Part shown: in pieces, positions 34,279 through 42,330 of the stretch | Layout: every line of letters starts with the position of its first letter | Position numbering within the stretch: the stretch's first letter is position 1 | NCBI GenBank assembly: GCA_900542195.1 | Contig: UQNA01000008.1 | Span: 1-64,000 of the forward strand | Reading direction: 5' to 3' | Length of the DNA stretch: 64,000 bases | Source of the DNA: an uncultured Sutterella sp. | Lineage (GTDB): Bacteria; Pseudomonadota; Gammaproteobacteria; Burkholderiales; Burkholderiaceae_F | The notes under the pieces: generated by a model | What the model was told of the DNA's origin: nothing | Seen by the model: only the letters and a program-made list of their open reading frames with translations | Databases searched by the model: none | Position numbers and translations under genes: made by a program

Positions 34279-35322
34279 TCAAAGATTCTTTTTGTAGAAA
34301 TCTACGATCTTCTGCCACGGAATAAACTTGTCGTTATCGTACAAGTCAACATGATTAGCTCCGGGTATGACCACTAACTCTTTATTGGCACCTGTCAGTT
34401 TTTTAAATGCGTCTTGACTGAAATACAAAGAATGAGCTTTTTCTCCATGCATCATCATTACAGGGCTGCGGATTTCGTCGCTGTAGGCCAGTATCGGCAT
34501 ATTTATGAAAGACAGCTGGGAGGTTTTTGTCCAGCCCTCGTTTGAATTCAGAGATCTTGGATGGTAACCGCGAGGTTGCTTGTAATACTCCCAGTATTCT
34601 TTAACAAACAACGGCTCAGACCCGTTAAGCTTATCCGGAAGGCCGCCGGCTCTCTCTGGCGTACCCGTTAAGGCATCCTTAGTTCTTTGCTCATTTAACT
34701 TCTCTCGGAGCTTGTACCTGTCCTCAACAGTCATTGAATCAAAATAGCCTTTCGACAGCACTCTCGTCATGTCATACATAGTTGAAGTGACTGTGGCTTT
34801 AATGCGCGGATCATTGGCGGCCGCATTTAGAGCGAAACCGCCGAAACCACATATCCCAAGGATACCGATTTTATTAGGATCCACATCTTTTCTTGTAGAC
34901 AAATAATCAACTGCGGCACTGAAATCCTCGGTGTTGATATCAGGTGAGGCCACCGCTCTTATTTCACCTCCACTTTCACCGGTAAATGACGGATCGAAAG
35001 CCAAGGTAATGAATCCGTTTTCAGCCAGTCTCTGAGCATACCTTCCGGAAGCCTGTTCCTTCACTGCCCCAAACGGTCCGGACACAGCAACCGCCGGCAA
35101 CGGAGTTTTGTTGCTCTTTGGAATATACAGGTCCCCAACTAACGGAACACCATAACGATTTTTAAAACTGACCTTAACACATTCGACTTTGTCACTTGGA
35201 GGAAAAGTCTTATTCCATTTATCTGCCGTATTCAACAATGTCACTTTCTTATCCTCTGCGTAAGCTAATGAACCAAGAGCCGCAGTAGCTAAAGAAGCAA
35301 CTATCAGATCTCGTCTAAACAT
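34279..35322 (-). CDS. secreted alpha/beta hydrolase, dienelactone-hydrolase-like
   Basis: A 347-residue alpha/beta hydrolase with a signal peptide (MFRRDLIVASLATAALGSLAYA). The nucleophile elbow reads GICGFGG, with a Cys where serine hydrolases have Ser, as in dienelactone hydrolases; GFITLAFDPSFTGESGG and the C-terminal PGANHVDLYD supply the acid/His region. It is therefore likely a periplasmic ester or lactone hydrolase. I chose ATG 35322 preceded by GAGG; a TTG four codons upstream is the longer reading. It is divergent from the LysR gene, which probably regulates it. Confidence 0.85.
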   Translation of the reverse strand: MFRRDLIVASLATAALGSLAYAEDKKVTLLNTADKWNKTFPPSDKVECVKVSFKNRYGVPLVGDLYIPKSNKTPLPAVAVSGPFGAVKEQASGRYAQRLAENGFITLAFDPSFTGESGGEIRAVASPDINTEDFSAAVDYLSTRKDVDPNKIGILGICGFGGFALNAAANDPRIKATVTSTMYDMTRVLSKGYFDSMTVEDRYKLREKLNEQRTKDALTGTPERAGGLPDKLNGSEPLFVKEYWEYYKQPRGYHPRSLNSNEGWTKTSQLSFINMPILAYSDEIRSPVMMMHGEKAHSLYFSQDAFKKLTGANKELVVIPGANHVDLYDNDKFIPWQKIVDFYKKNL

Positions 35323-35420
35323 CTCAAACCTCAAAAATAATTTTTTGAAATTTTAAGAACGAGTAAAATTTATATCCAATACTTATTTATTTGAAAGAGA
35401 TATAAGAAAAAGGCATATCA

Positions 35421-36332
35421 ATGGACATTCGGGCTTTGAAGTATTTTGTAAAAGTTGCAGATGAAAAGAGCTTTCTGAGGGCATCCGAAAAATTATTTAC
35501 TACTCAGCCGAATGTCTCCCGAACCATTAAGCAACTCGAAGAAGAGTTGAATGTACAGCTGTTTATTCGGCACGGAAAAGGCGTCTCATTATCCCCGGCA
35601 GGCATTTCATTGCTTAAGCGGGCTAAAGTTATCGTTGAATTAACCGATAAAGCGAAAGCAGAGCTCGCATCGGAAACTATTCCTCAAATCAGCATTGCTG
35701 CCGGTGAGACAACTGCCATTGGCCCGCTCGGAACGGCCTTGAAACAACTCAGAAAACAATATCCGCAGGCACTCTTGCACATCTATAGCGGAAACGAAGA
35801 AGAGGTTTGTACAAGAATCGATGATAGGACCTCTGATCTCGGAATCATTTTCGATTCCAAACGACTTCATTCCTACGACTATTACCGCCTCCCAAGACTA
35901 GAAAAATGGGCCTTGGTGATGAGAAACGACGCACCTTTAGCCAAAGAAAAATTTATCACGCCGGAAATGATTAAAGGCCTGCCGTTAATTCTGAGTAGGA
36001 CTCTTCTTACCGTCAACATGCTTCCCGGTTGGCTAGGATATGACATTGATCAGCTAAACATTGCCGCTACATTCAACCTTGCGACAACTCCAAAATTTAT
36101 CATCCCCACCACCGATTATTACATGTTAACTTTCGGTGATATCGTAGTCGGTCCGGAAGAGAAAAACTTAACCGCAGTCCCCTTGAAACCGCCTCTTGAA
36201 AGTCCTATGTTTCTAATTTGGTCTAAAGAACTTATTTTTAACAAGCCTCTTAAACTTTTCTTAGACTGCTTAGTAAAAACTTTTCAAGAACAGGCCAAAG
36301 AAACACAGGAGAAGCCGTTTTTACTCGGATGA
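35421..36332 (+). CDS. LysR-family transcriptional regulator
   Basis: A 303-residue LysR-type regulator. The N-terminal winged helix (residues 1-60) reads MDIRALKYFVKVADEKSFLRASEKLFTTQPNVSRTIKQLEEELNVQLF; the effector domain runs from about 90 to 300. It is divergent from the secreted hydrolase gene with 98 bp between, the classic LysR layout, so it likely controls that gene in response to a related small molecule. It converges on the tetraheme cytochrome gene. Confidence 0.93.
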   Translation: MDIRALKYFVKVADEKSFLRASEKLFTTQPNVSRTIKQLEEELNVQLFIRHGKGVSLSPAGISLLKRAKVIVELTDKAKAELASETIPQISIAAGETTAIGPLGTALKQLRKQYPQALLHIYSGNEEEVCTRIDDRTSDLGIIFDSKRLHSYDYYRLPRLEKWALVMRNDAPLAKEKFITPEMIKGLPLILSRTLLTVNMLPGWLGYDIDQLNIAATFNLATTPKFIIPTTDYYMLTFGDIVVGPEEKNLTAVPLKPPLESPMFLIWSKELIFNKPLKLFLDCLVKTFQEQAKETQEKPFLLG

Positions 36333-36487
36333 CTACGTTGTTTGTCCCGTGTACCCTTAGGATCCTTCCAGGGCCCTCCAATCTTCTCTCATTACGTTTT
36401 AGTCTGTTAAAAAAACGAGAAAGAACCTCCAAAATTAGAAGCTCTTCCTCGACGGACAGCTGCCCGCTATTTCGGCTGGAATTGATA

Positions 36488-36796
36488 TTAGTGGCACTCT
36501 GCACAGTTGTTGACCTGCGCTTCATGCATGCGGTGGCACAAAATGCACTCGCCGTTATGAGGCGGATTGTGAGGATTCACAGATTTATTTAGATGTTTTG
36601 TTTTTTCTATCAACCACTCTCTAGGATGGCACTGCAGACAAACTTTATCGGTCTGCTCTTTTGGCTTATTCATATCTGGGCCATGGCAAATCACGCATTG
36701 CACGCATTTTTGAACATGTTTGTCCGCACTAAAGTCTGCTGCTTGTACCATCGTTGCCGAGCAAATAAGAGCTAACAAAGTCAAAACTTTTCTCAT
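36488..36796 (-). CDS. periplasmic tetraheme cytochrome c
   Basis: A 102-residue secreted cytochrome. The signal peptide covers residues 1-19 (cleavage VQA/ADF). Four CXXCH haem sites are present: CVICH, CLQCH, CILCH and CAECH, the last ending the protein. The size and haem spacing match the haem domain of Shewanella flavocytochrome c fumarate reductase, which is often a separate gene beside the flavoprotein in Sutterellaceae-type genomes. It passes electrons from quinol dehydrogenases to periplasmic flavoprotein reductases. A longer open frame to 37066 is not the gene; it reads antisense through the flavoprotein fragment. ATG 36796 is at the signal peptide. Confidence 0.88.
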   Translation of the reverse strand: MRKVLTLLALICSATMVQAADFSADKHVQKCVQCVICHGPDMNKPKEQTDKVCLQCHPREWLIEKTKHLNKSVNPHNPPHNGECILCHRMHEAQVNNCAECH

Positions 36797-36817
36797 AATT
36801 ACTCTTTTTTCAGGCTT

Positions 36818-36834
36818 GGGCGCCTCAGGCGCCC
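36818..36834. other. GC-rich hairpin at a rearrangement junction
   Basis: Perfect palindrome GGGCGCC-TCA-GGCGCCC between the tetraheme start (22 bp away) and the flavoprotein fragment. It has no T tract on either side, so it is not a clear terminator. It would form in the 5' leader of the cytochrome message. Confidence 0.55.
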
Positions 36835-36835
36835 A

Positions 36836-37313
36836 ATTTAATGGATTATTTAGGGGCCGCGACTGGGTCGACCGCGATGGCTCTACCATCGCCAACATGG
36901 CTTCTCTGGGCGCTGTTGTAGAAGGCGCAACGCTTGACGAATTGGCCAAGAAGACAGGTAAGGATCCCACCAAGCTTAAGGCTTCCGTTGATGAATACAA
37001 CAAAGTTGCAACCGGTAAAGTTGAAAAAGACAAATATGGCTTTGTTGCCAACAACAAGGACGACAAGCCTATGACCGAAGGTCCCTGGTATGCCGTTAAG
37101 AAAGTTCCTACAGTTCACCACACCATGGGCGGTCTAAAGATCAACACCCAGACTCAGGTTCTTGATGCGGCCGGAAAACCAATTCCAGGACTTTACGCAG
37201 CCGGCGAAGTCACAGGCGGTATTCACGGAGCTAACCGTCTTGGTGGTAATGCCATTGCCGATATCTTCACTTCCGGAAGACAGGCAGGTAAAGTGGCAGC
37301 AACTGCACAATAG
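36836..37313 (+). pseudogene. C-terminal remnant of a flavoprotein reductase
   Basis: This encodes only the last third of an FccA-like flavoprotein. Recognisable homology begins near 36880 and includes LDELAKKTGKDPTKL, VHHTMGG (substrate His), GEVTGGIHGANRLGGN (substrate Arg and FAD contact) and the ending FTSGRQAGK. The FAD-binding Rossmann domain, signal peptide and catalytic Arg region are absent. It is intact to the stop and still has its terminator, so the 5' two-thirds were lost. Compare the complete homologue at 45553-47028. An open frame extends back to 36720, but that part is antisense to the cytochrome. Confidence 0.85.
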
Positions 37314-37349
37314 AAGCGACACTTTAGATTTGATTTGAGTTAATTTGGC

Positions 37350-37376
37350 GCCCGAGAGAAATCTTGGGCTTTTTTT
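37350..37376 (+). terminator. terminator after flavoprotein remnant
   Basis: Stem GCCCGAGA / TCTTGGGC with GAAA loop, followed by T7. Confidence 0.9.
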
Positions 37377-37687
37377 CATAGAAAACTCAGCCAAAATAGA
37401 TCAATCAGATATATTGAAACACTCACGCCTTTGAGAAATAAATTTTCCGAGATTTCGCGGCTCGAACTCTTCTCAAATTTGCATCACAACTAGCGCCAAT
37501 CGTTTTAAAAATTTCGCTTTCTTTTCGATGAGTTGCAAAAACATTATCTATGCCTGACTTTTACGGCGCAAATCCTTTGAGAAGACCGAACAATCGGCGC
37601 TCACAGCCCAAATGGTAAAAAACCGTTTTAGATAAATGAGTTATAATAATAGTTTGTCTAAAGATATGTCGTTCATGGAGGAATTTA
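37377..37687. other. 311-bp gap without a gene
   Basis: It is AT-rich. A TATAAT box in GAGTTATAATAATAG near 37638-37652 probably belongs to the promoter of the DUF1801 gene, which has GGAGG just before its ATG. Nothing else is recognised. Confidence 0.5.
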
Positions 37688-38410
37688 ATGGAGCTCAAAG
37701 CCACGACTGTAGGAGGTTATCTTAGAGAATTACCTGCCGATCGGCGTGTTGCCATGGCTCGCGTCTGCAGTATGATTAGACGTTCGGCTAGAGGCGTCCG
37801 CGAAAGCATGAGATATGGGCTCGCTTTTTATGAACTTCATGGTCCTCTTTTCGCCCTTGAATCAACAGAAAAAACAATGACTCTTTTCATTGCTGAGCCT
37901 TCTGTTGTTGAAAACTATAAAGACAGTGTGAAGGGCGTTTTGGCTGACCGCAGTGCCATTTGTTTTGACGACCTTAACCGTATCCCTCTCGACAGCCTCG
38001 AAAAAATCGTCCGAGATTCCGTTGCTGCCAGAAGAGAGCGCGTAAAAACAACTCCGGCACCGACACAAAAAGAACTTCTTGAACTCTGGAAAATCACGGA
38101 GGAAGAAGCTAAGGCACCTCCTCCCATTGTCCGCATTCCGATGGGCAAGGATGAAGAGGAAGTTCAACAGGAAGTTAAAGTCGAGGTTGAAGAGCCGGAA
38201 AAGCCTGTTGAAATTTTGAGAGCTCCGACTTTCAAGGACCCGGCTATGACCGCCAGCTCTCAGCCAAAAAATCCGGCTCTGAAAAAGGTTGCTGCTCCAG
38301 CAAAAAGTCCTATCCGCAGACGGGCTCCTAGAAAAACTGCTGCAGCCGAAGACACAACGGCAAAACCAAAGAGAACCAGAAGAACAAAAGCGAAACCCGC
38401 TGAAGAATAA
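37688..38410 (+). CDS. DUF1801-like protein with basic C-terminal tail
   Basis: A 240-residue two-part protein. Residues 1-110 resemble the DUF1801/YdhG family (TVGGYLRELPADRRVAMARVCSMIR, RESMRYGLAFYEL), a small frataxin-like fold of uncertain role. From about 130 the chain becomes low complexity: an acidic stretch EEEVQQEVKVEVEEPE near 155, then a Pro/Ala/Lys/Arg-rich tail ending in RRRAPRKTAAAEDTTAKPKRTRRTKAKP. The tail resembles bacterial histone H1-like DNA-binding tails. Such a fusion is unusual for DUF1801 proteins. GGAGG precedes the ATG. Confidence 0.8.
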   Translation: MELKATTVGGYLRELPADRRVAMARVCSMIRRSARGVRESMRYGLAFYELHGPLFALESTEKTMTLFIAEPSVVENYKDSVKGVLADRSAICFDDLNRIPLDSLEKIVRDSVAARRERVKTTPAPTQKELLELWKITEEEAKAPPPIVRIPMGKDEEEVQQEVKVEVEEPEKPVEILRAPTFKDPAMTASSQPKNPALKKVAAPAKSPIRRRAPRKTAAAEDTTAKPKRTRRTKAKPAEE

Positions 38411-38435
38411 CAAGTTGCTAACTTTTTAGGCTTAT

Positions 38436-38485
38436 AACTCTCGATTTCCCAAGATAAGTTCGAACGGAAATCGAGAGTTTTTTAT
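38436..38485 (+). terminator. terminator after DUF1801 gene
   Basis: Stem AACTCTCGATTTCC / GGAAATCGAGAGTT (14 bp), 16-nt loop, then TTTTATT. Confidence 0.9.
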
Positions 38486-38581
38486 TGTGTATATTCTTTT
38501 CCTCATGGGACAATGGGATAGGTGTCCGTTGTACTATTCACGTCTCTTTTTCCACTTTTTTTAATTCGTTTGTATTTCACT

Positions 38582-38728
38582 ATGGACTCTCGAGAAAAGA
38601 AAAAACTCTGGAAGTGGCTCGTTGTCGCTGTGGCCTTGATTTTCTTTGCTTTTATGGCATTATTGCCCCTGCCTTGGGAGGAGGGCGATGATGTTCCGGC
38701 ACCGAATCCAAATATCACAAGTCCATGA
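38582..38728 (+). CDS. possible small membrane protein before cyd operon
   Basis: A 48-codon frame with a Lys-rich start (MDSREKKKLWKW), one hydrophobic helix (LVVAVALIFFAFMALLPL) and an acidic/Pro tail. This looks like a real single-pass protein, but there is no ribosome site. The frame also extends to a GTG at 38522, adding a second hydrophobic stretch. It lies between a terminator and the cydP gene. No family is recognised. Confidence 0.35.
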   Translation: MDSREKKKLWKWLVVAVALIFFAFMALLPLPWEEGDDVPAPNPNITSP

Positions 38729-38823
38729 TCCCATTCAGAACATTTTTTCCTATTACACTTATTGCAATAGGTAATATAACGAATTGAAATTCATTGTTAC
38801 ATTGGAACCTGTTTTACCGCTTT

Positions 38824-39045
38824 ATGAAAAAAAACGATAAAAAGCTTATATGGGAGCTTTCTGCAGTCATCGGCTGCAAGCTTGCAATCATTGCCGCAAT
38901 ATGTTTTGTCTTCTTCGGACCTGATACCAAAACCGAGCAGACTCCTGAAGCCGTAAGCGCAGGTATTCTTTCCAGAAATACTTCTATTAACACTTCTTTA
39001 ATTAATAACGAAAAAGGAGAGGGAATATGCTCTCAACAGAACTAG
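38824..39045 (+). CDS. cydP: CydP-like small subunit of cytochrome bd oxidase
   Basis: A 73-residue protein with a charged N-terminus, one helix and an F-F-G-P turn: KKLIWELSAVIGCKLAIIAAICFVFFGP, the pattern of the CydP family found just upstream of cydA in betaproteobacteria. The tail after residue 35 is hydrophilic and longer than usual. It overlaps the cydA start by 19 bp, and the cydA ribosome site (AAAGGAGAGG) is inside it, so translation is coupled. The start ATG 38824 was chosen because the upstream extension adds nothing conserved. Confidence 0.7.
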   Translation: MKKNDKKLIWELSAVIGCKLAIIAAICFVFFGPDTKTEQTPEAVSAGILSRNTSINTSLINNEKGEGICSQQN

Positions 39046-40595
39046 TTGATCTGTCGCGTCTGCAGTTTGCGGCGACCGCGATGTATCACTATCTTTTTGT
39101 CCCACTAACCTTGGGTCTCTCGATGATTTTGGTAGCAATGGAAGCCTGCTACCTAAAGACCGGGAAACAAGTCTACAAAGACATGGTGAAATTCTGGGGC
39201 AAGTTATTTGGTATTAACTTCGCCTTGGGTGTCACAACCGGTATTACCATGGAGTTCCAATTCGGTACTAACTGGTCATACTATTCTCACTATGTAGGGG
39301 ACATTTTCGGTGCTCCTCTTGCTATTGAAGGCTTAATGGCTTTCTTCTTAGAGTCCACTTTCATCGGCCTATTCTTCTTCGGATGGGATAAGGTTAAGAA
39401 AGGTACTCACTTCTTATGCACCATCCTCATGGCATTAGGCTCCAACCTTTCCGCCTTGTGGATTCTCGTTGCTAACGGCTGGATGCAGTACCCTGCCGGT
39501 GCCAGCTTCTCTTATCAGACAATGCGTATGGAAATGAATGACTTCTTCGCAGTCATTCTTAGCCCATGGGCTCAGACAAAGTTCTTCCATACCATTACTG
39601 CCGGCTACGCTACCGGTGCTGCTTTCGTTTTGGCAATCTCCGCATGGTACTTGCTCAAAGGCCGTGACATTGACTTCGCAAAACGCAGCTTCCGTGTTGC
39701 TGCCTGCTTTGGCTTCTGTGCTTCATTGCTTGCCGCTTGGCAAGGTGACGAATCCGGCTATTTAGCAGCTCAAGACCAGCCTGCTAAGTTAGCCGCCATG
39801 GAAGGTATGTGGGAAACTGAACCTGCTCCGGCTGCAATGGCCTTAGTCGCTTTTGCTGATCCGGAAAAGCAAGAAAATACTTTTGAAATCAAAGTTCCTT
39901 ATCTCGCCGGTATTCTTGCAACCCGCAGCTTCGATAAGACAGTTCCGGGCCTTAAAGAAATCATCGCGGAAAACAAGGCTAAGATTGCTAGCGGCGTAAT
40001 CGCTGTCGGCGCTCTTGAGCAGCTCAGAAAAGATCCGAATAACGCTGAAGTCAAAGCTCTCTTTGAACAGCACAAGAAAGATCTTGGCTTCGGACTCTTG
40101 ACTAAGAAATATCAGAACGACCCCGCTAAGGTTACTGAAGCAGATATCCAAAAAGCTGCTAATGATTCCATCCCGTACTCTATCGACGCAATGTTCTATG
40201 CATTCCGTTTGATGGCTGGCGTCGGTGTTGCTTTGATTTTCATCTTCGGTCTCTCTCTTTGGTATGCATACAAGAGAGTTATTGATAAGAAGCATTGGCT
40301 TCTTAAATTGGCCGTCATCTCCGTTCCATTACCCTGGCTTGCTTGCGAAGCAGGTTGGTTCGTTGCTGAATACGGCAGACAGCCATGGACAATTTGGGAA
40401 ATTCTCCCGACCCACTTGTCAGTTTCTTCCTTGTCTGTGGGTTCAGTCTGGGGTTCATTAGCCAGCTTGGTTGTTCTTTACACCGGCTTGCTCATTGTTG
40501 AAGCTTGGTTGATGATTCGTTTCGCTAAATTAGGTCCTAGCTCTTTGGGAACAGGCGCCTATCACCACGAACAAGCTGCCAAGGCTGCCAAGTAA
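39027..40595 (+). CDS. cydA: cytochrome bd ubiquinol oxidase subunit I
   Basis: Haem-bearing subunit of the high-affinity quinol oxidase that reduces oxygen to water in the inner membrane. The protein has 522 residues. The N-terminal LSRLQFAATAMYHYLFVPLTLGLS holds the haem b595 His (in MYHYLFVPLT). The Q-loop region and GWxxxExGRQPW (here AGWFVAEYGRQPWTIWEILPT) are diagnostic. It begins in the cydP 3' end and is followed by cydB after 13 bp. Bd oxidase suits life at low oxygen and resists sulfide and NO. Confidence 0.98.
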   Translation: MLSTELVDLSRLQFAATAMYHYLFVPLTLGLSMILVAMEACYLKTGKQVYKDMVKFWGKLFGINFALGVTTGITMEFQFGTNWSYYSHYVGDIFGAPLAIEGLMAFFLESTFIGLFFFGWDKVKKGTHFLCTILMALGSNLSALWILVANGWMQYPAGASFSYQTMRMEMNDFFAVILSPWAQTKFFHTITAGYATGAAFVLAISAWYLLKGRDIDFAKRSFRVAACFGFCASLLAAWQGDESGYLAAQDQPAKLAAMEGMWETEPAPAAMALVAFADPEKQENTFEIKVPYLAGILATRSFDKTVPGLKEIIAENKAKIASGVIAVGALEQLRKDPNNAEVKALFEQHKKDLGFGLLTKKYQNDPAKVTEADIQKAANDSIPYSIDAMFYAFRLMAGVGVALIFIFGLSLWYAYKRVIDKKHWLLKLAVISVPLPWLACEAGWFVAEYGRQPWTIWEILPTHLSVSSLSVGSVWGSLASLVVLYTGLLIVEAWLMIRFAKLGPSSLGTGAYHHEQAAKAAK

Positions 40596-40608
40596 GGAGG
40601 GTACATAA

Positions 40609-41748
40609 ATGTTAGATTATGAAGTACTAAAAGTTATATGGTGGTTGTTTATCGGGGTTCTCCTTGCCGGCTTCGCCATTATGGACGGTCAGGACATGGG
40701 TATCGGTACCTTATTGCCGTTCCTCGGAAAAAACGATGATGAAAAACGCATCATGATTAATGCCGTAGCCCCTCACTGGGACGGCAACCAGGTTTGGTTC
40801 ATTACCGGCGGCGGTGCTATTTTTGCTGCATGGCCGTTGATTTACGCAACATCTTTCTCCGGTTTCTACTGGGCAATGTTGTTGGTTCTCTTTGCTCTGT
40901 TCTTCAGACCGGTCGGTTTTGACTACAGAAGCAAAGTGGAAAACACCACTTGGAGAAGCACTTGGGACTGGTTGTTGTTCGTCGGCAGCGTTGTGCCTCC
41001 AATCGTTTGCGGTGTGGCTTTCGGCAACCTCCTTCAGGGCGTTCCATTCCACTTCGACGATAACCTGCGCAGCTTCTACACTGGTTCCTTCTGGGCTCTC
41101 CTCAATCCGTTTGCCCTTCTCTGCGGCATTGTCTCTATCTGCATCTTCATTTCTCAGGGTGCTAATTACCTTGTCTTGAGATCAGTAGGAGATTTGCAAA
41201 GTAAAGCTGCCAAGTGCTCTCAGATTGCAGGTTTCCTCTATGCAATCCTGTTCATCTTGGCAGGTATTTGGGTCTACTTCGGAATCAAGGGTTATGTCAT
41301 CACATCCGCCATTGATCCTGCAATGCTCCCGAATCCGCTCAACAAGACCGTTGAGATTCAAGACGGTGCCTGGTTTGCCAACTTTGCTAAGTATCCTGTG
41401 CTCTGGATCCTTCCTGTTCTTGCTGTTGCAGGCGGTGTTCTCTCCTCCCTGTTTATCAGCGGCAAGAAAGCCGGCTGGGCCATCATCTGCTCTTCTTTAG
41501 CAATGATCGGTACAGTATTTACTCCGCTCGCAGCAATGTTCCCGTTCTTGATGCCGTCCTCAACAAACCTGGCTTCTTCTTTGACAGCCTGGGACTGCAC
41601 AAGCTCTCACACAACATTGTTCGTCATGTTCTGCGTTACTTTGATTTTCCTGCCGATTGTTCTTTTTTACACCGGCTGGGCTTACAAAGTATTGAGCGGC
41701 AAGCTTACACCGAAGGTTATCCAAGATAACTCTAAGAACTTGTACTAA
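40609..41748 (+). CDS. cydB: cytochrome bd ubiquinol oxidase subunit II
   Basis: The second large subunit of bd oxidase, 379 residues. It starts with YEVLKVIWWLFIGVLLAGFAIMDGQDMGIGTLLPFLG, with APHWDGNQVWFITGGGAIFAAWPLIYA following, both invariant CydB blocks. It stabilises the haem core. GGAGGG lies before the ATG, 13 bp after cydA. Between cydB and cydX is a UUCG-type hairpin (41758-41773). Confidence 0.98.
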   Translation: MLDYEVLKVIWWLFIGVLLAGFAIMDGQDMGIGTLLPFLGKNDDEKRIMINAVAPHWDGNQVWFITGGGAIFAAWPLIYATSFSGFYWAMLLVLFALFFRPVGFDYRSKVENTTWRSTWDWLLFVGSVVPPIVCGVAFGNLLQGVPFHFDDNLRSFYTGSFWALLNPFALLCGIVSICIFISQGANYLVLRSVGDLQSKAAKCSQIAGFLYAILFILAGIWVYFGIKGYVITSAIDPAMLPNPLNKTVEIQDGAWFANFAKYPVLWILPVLAVAGGVLSSLFISGKKAGWAIICSSLAMIGTVFTPLAAMFPFLMPSSTNLASSLTAWDCTSSHTTLFVMFCVTLIFLPIVLFYTGWAYKVLSGKLTPKVIQDNSKNLY

Positions 41749-41757
41749 TTAAGGGAC

Positions 41758-41773
41758 GAGCCCTTCGGGGCTC
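41758..41773 (+). other. UUCG-loop hairpin between cydB and cydX
   Basis: GAGCCC-TTCG-GGGCTC with a very stable tetraloop but no T tract. It probably marks an mRNA-stability or processing point between cydB and cydX rather than a terminator. Confidence 0.65.
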
Positions 41774-41788
41774 TCGAAGGAGTAAATA

Positions 41789-41875
41789 ATGATCTACTTT
41801 TTATGGTTGGCTTGCTTAGTTCTCATGATCTGGGGCTCAGCAAACTTCGCAACAAAGATCGATAACGATAAATAA
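41789..41875 (+). CDS. cydX: cytochrome bd oxidase small subunit CydX
   Basis: A 28-residue single-helix protein, MIYFLWLACLVLMIWGSANF and a short charged tail. The MxYFxW start and tiny size fit the CydX/CbdX family, which stabilises the haem groups of CydAB. AAGGAG sits 5-8 bp before the ATG. It lies 40 bp after cydB in the expected order, and its stop is followed by a terminator. Confidence 0.9.
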   Translation: MIYFLWLACLVLMIWGSANFATKIDNDK

Positions 41876-41885
41876 TTTGAAACGG

Positions 41886-41918
41886 GCCCGGTGCAAACCG
41901 GGCATTATTTTTCTTTTT
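41886..41918 (+). terminator. terminator between cydX and ybgE
   Basis: Perfect stem GCCCGGT-GCAA-ACCGGGC followed by ATTATTTTTCTTTTT. It lies 10 bp before the ybgE start, so ybgE may be expressed by readthrough only. Confidence 0.85.
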
Positions 41919-41927
41919 CAGATAAGA

Positions 41928-42194
41928 ATGAGAATACTTTCTTTTTTACTTGCATTAGCCATTGCCGGTACCATCATCGTATTTCCAAGAATCATTTCAA
42001 CGGATATGCACTCGGTTCCTCACGGCTGGTTGGTAGGCCTGATGTTAGGCATGAGCTTCTGCTTCGTCTACGGCGTTGGCTTCATTCCAAATAACCGCAT
42101 TCTAAGAGTGATTTTTTCTCCCCTGGTCGCCTGGCCTCTGGTAATTATCTGCGGAGGAGTTATCTTGGCTCAAAGTCCGATGAAGTTTTTCTAG
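41928..42194 (+). CDS. ybgE: cyd operon membrane protein YbgE
   Basis: An 88-residue protein with three hydrophobic helices. RILSFLLALAIAG, the HGWLVG segment, VYGVGFIPNNRIL and IFSPLVAWPLVI match E. coli YbgE block for block (RALSFVMALLLAG, HGLLL, IHGVGFRP, IFCPLLA, by memory). YbgE accompanies cydABX, but its function is unknown. I chose ATG 41928, where the similarity begins. Confidence 0.75.
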   Translation: MRILSFLLALAIAGTIIVFPRIISTDMHSVPHGWLVGLMLGMSFCFVYGVGFIPNNRILRVIFSPLVAWPLVIICGGVILAQSPMKFF

Positions 42195-42258
42195 ATACTC
42201 TGAACAAATTTCTGGCTGGAAAATCCTAAATCACTAGAATTCGAAAGCCCAATACACG

Positions 42259-42297
42259 ATGGCCGATTGGTAGTTAGTTCCAACCGGCCATTTTTTC
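42259..42297 (+). terminator. terminator after ybgE
   Basis: Stem ATGGCCGATTGG / CCAACCGGCCAT (one bulge) with an 11-nt loop, followed by T6. Confidence 0.85.
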
Positions 42298-42330
42298 AAT
42301 TCTTCGCGTATCTAAGTAAGTAACTGCTTA

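Noticed and set aside
36720..36835. Upstream part of the flavoprotein-fragment frame
   Set aside because: Antisense to the cytochrome signal region with no similarity to flavoproteins.
36797..37066. N-terminal extension of the tetraheme cytochrome frame
   Set aside because: The added residues are antisense to the flavoprotein remnant and lack a signal; the signal peptide starts at 36796.
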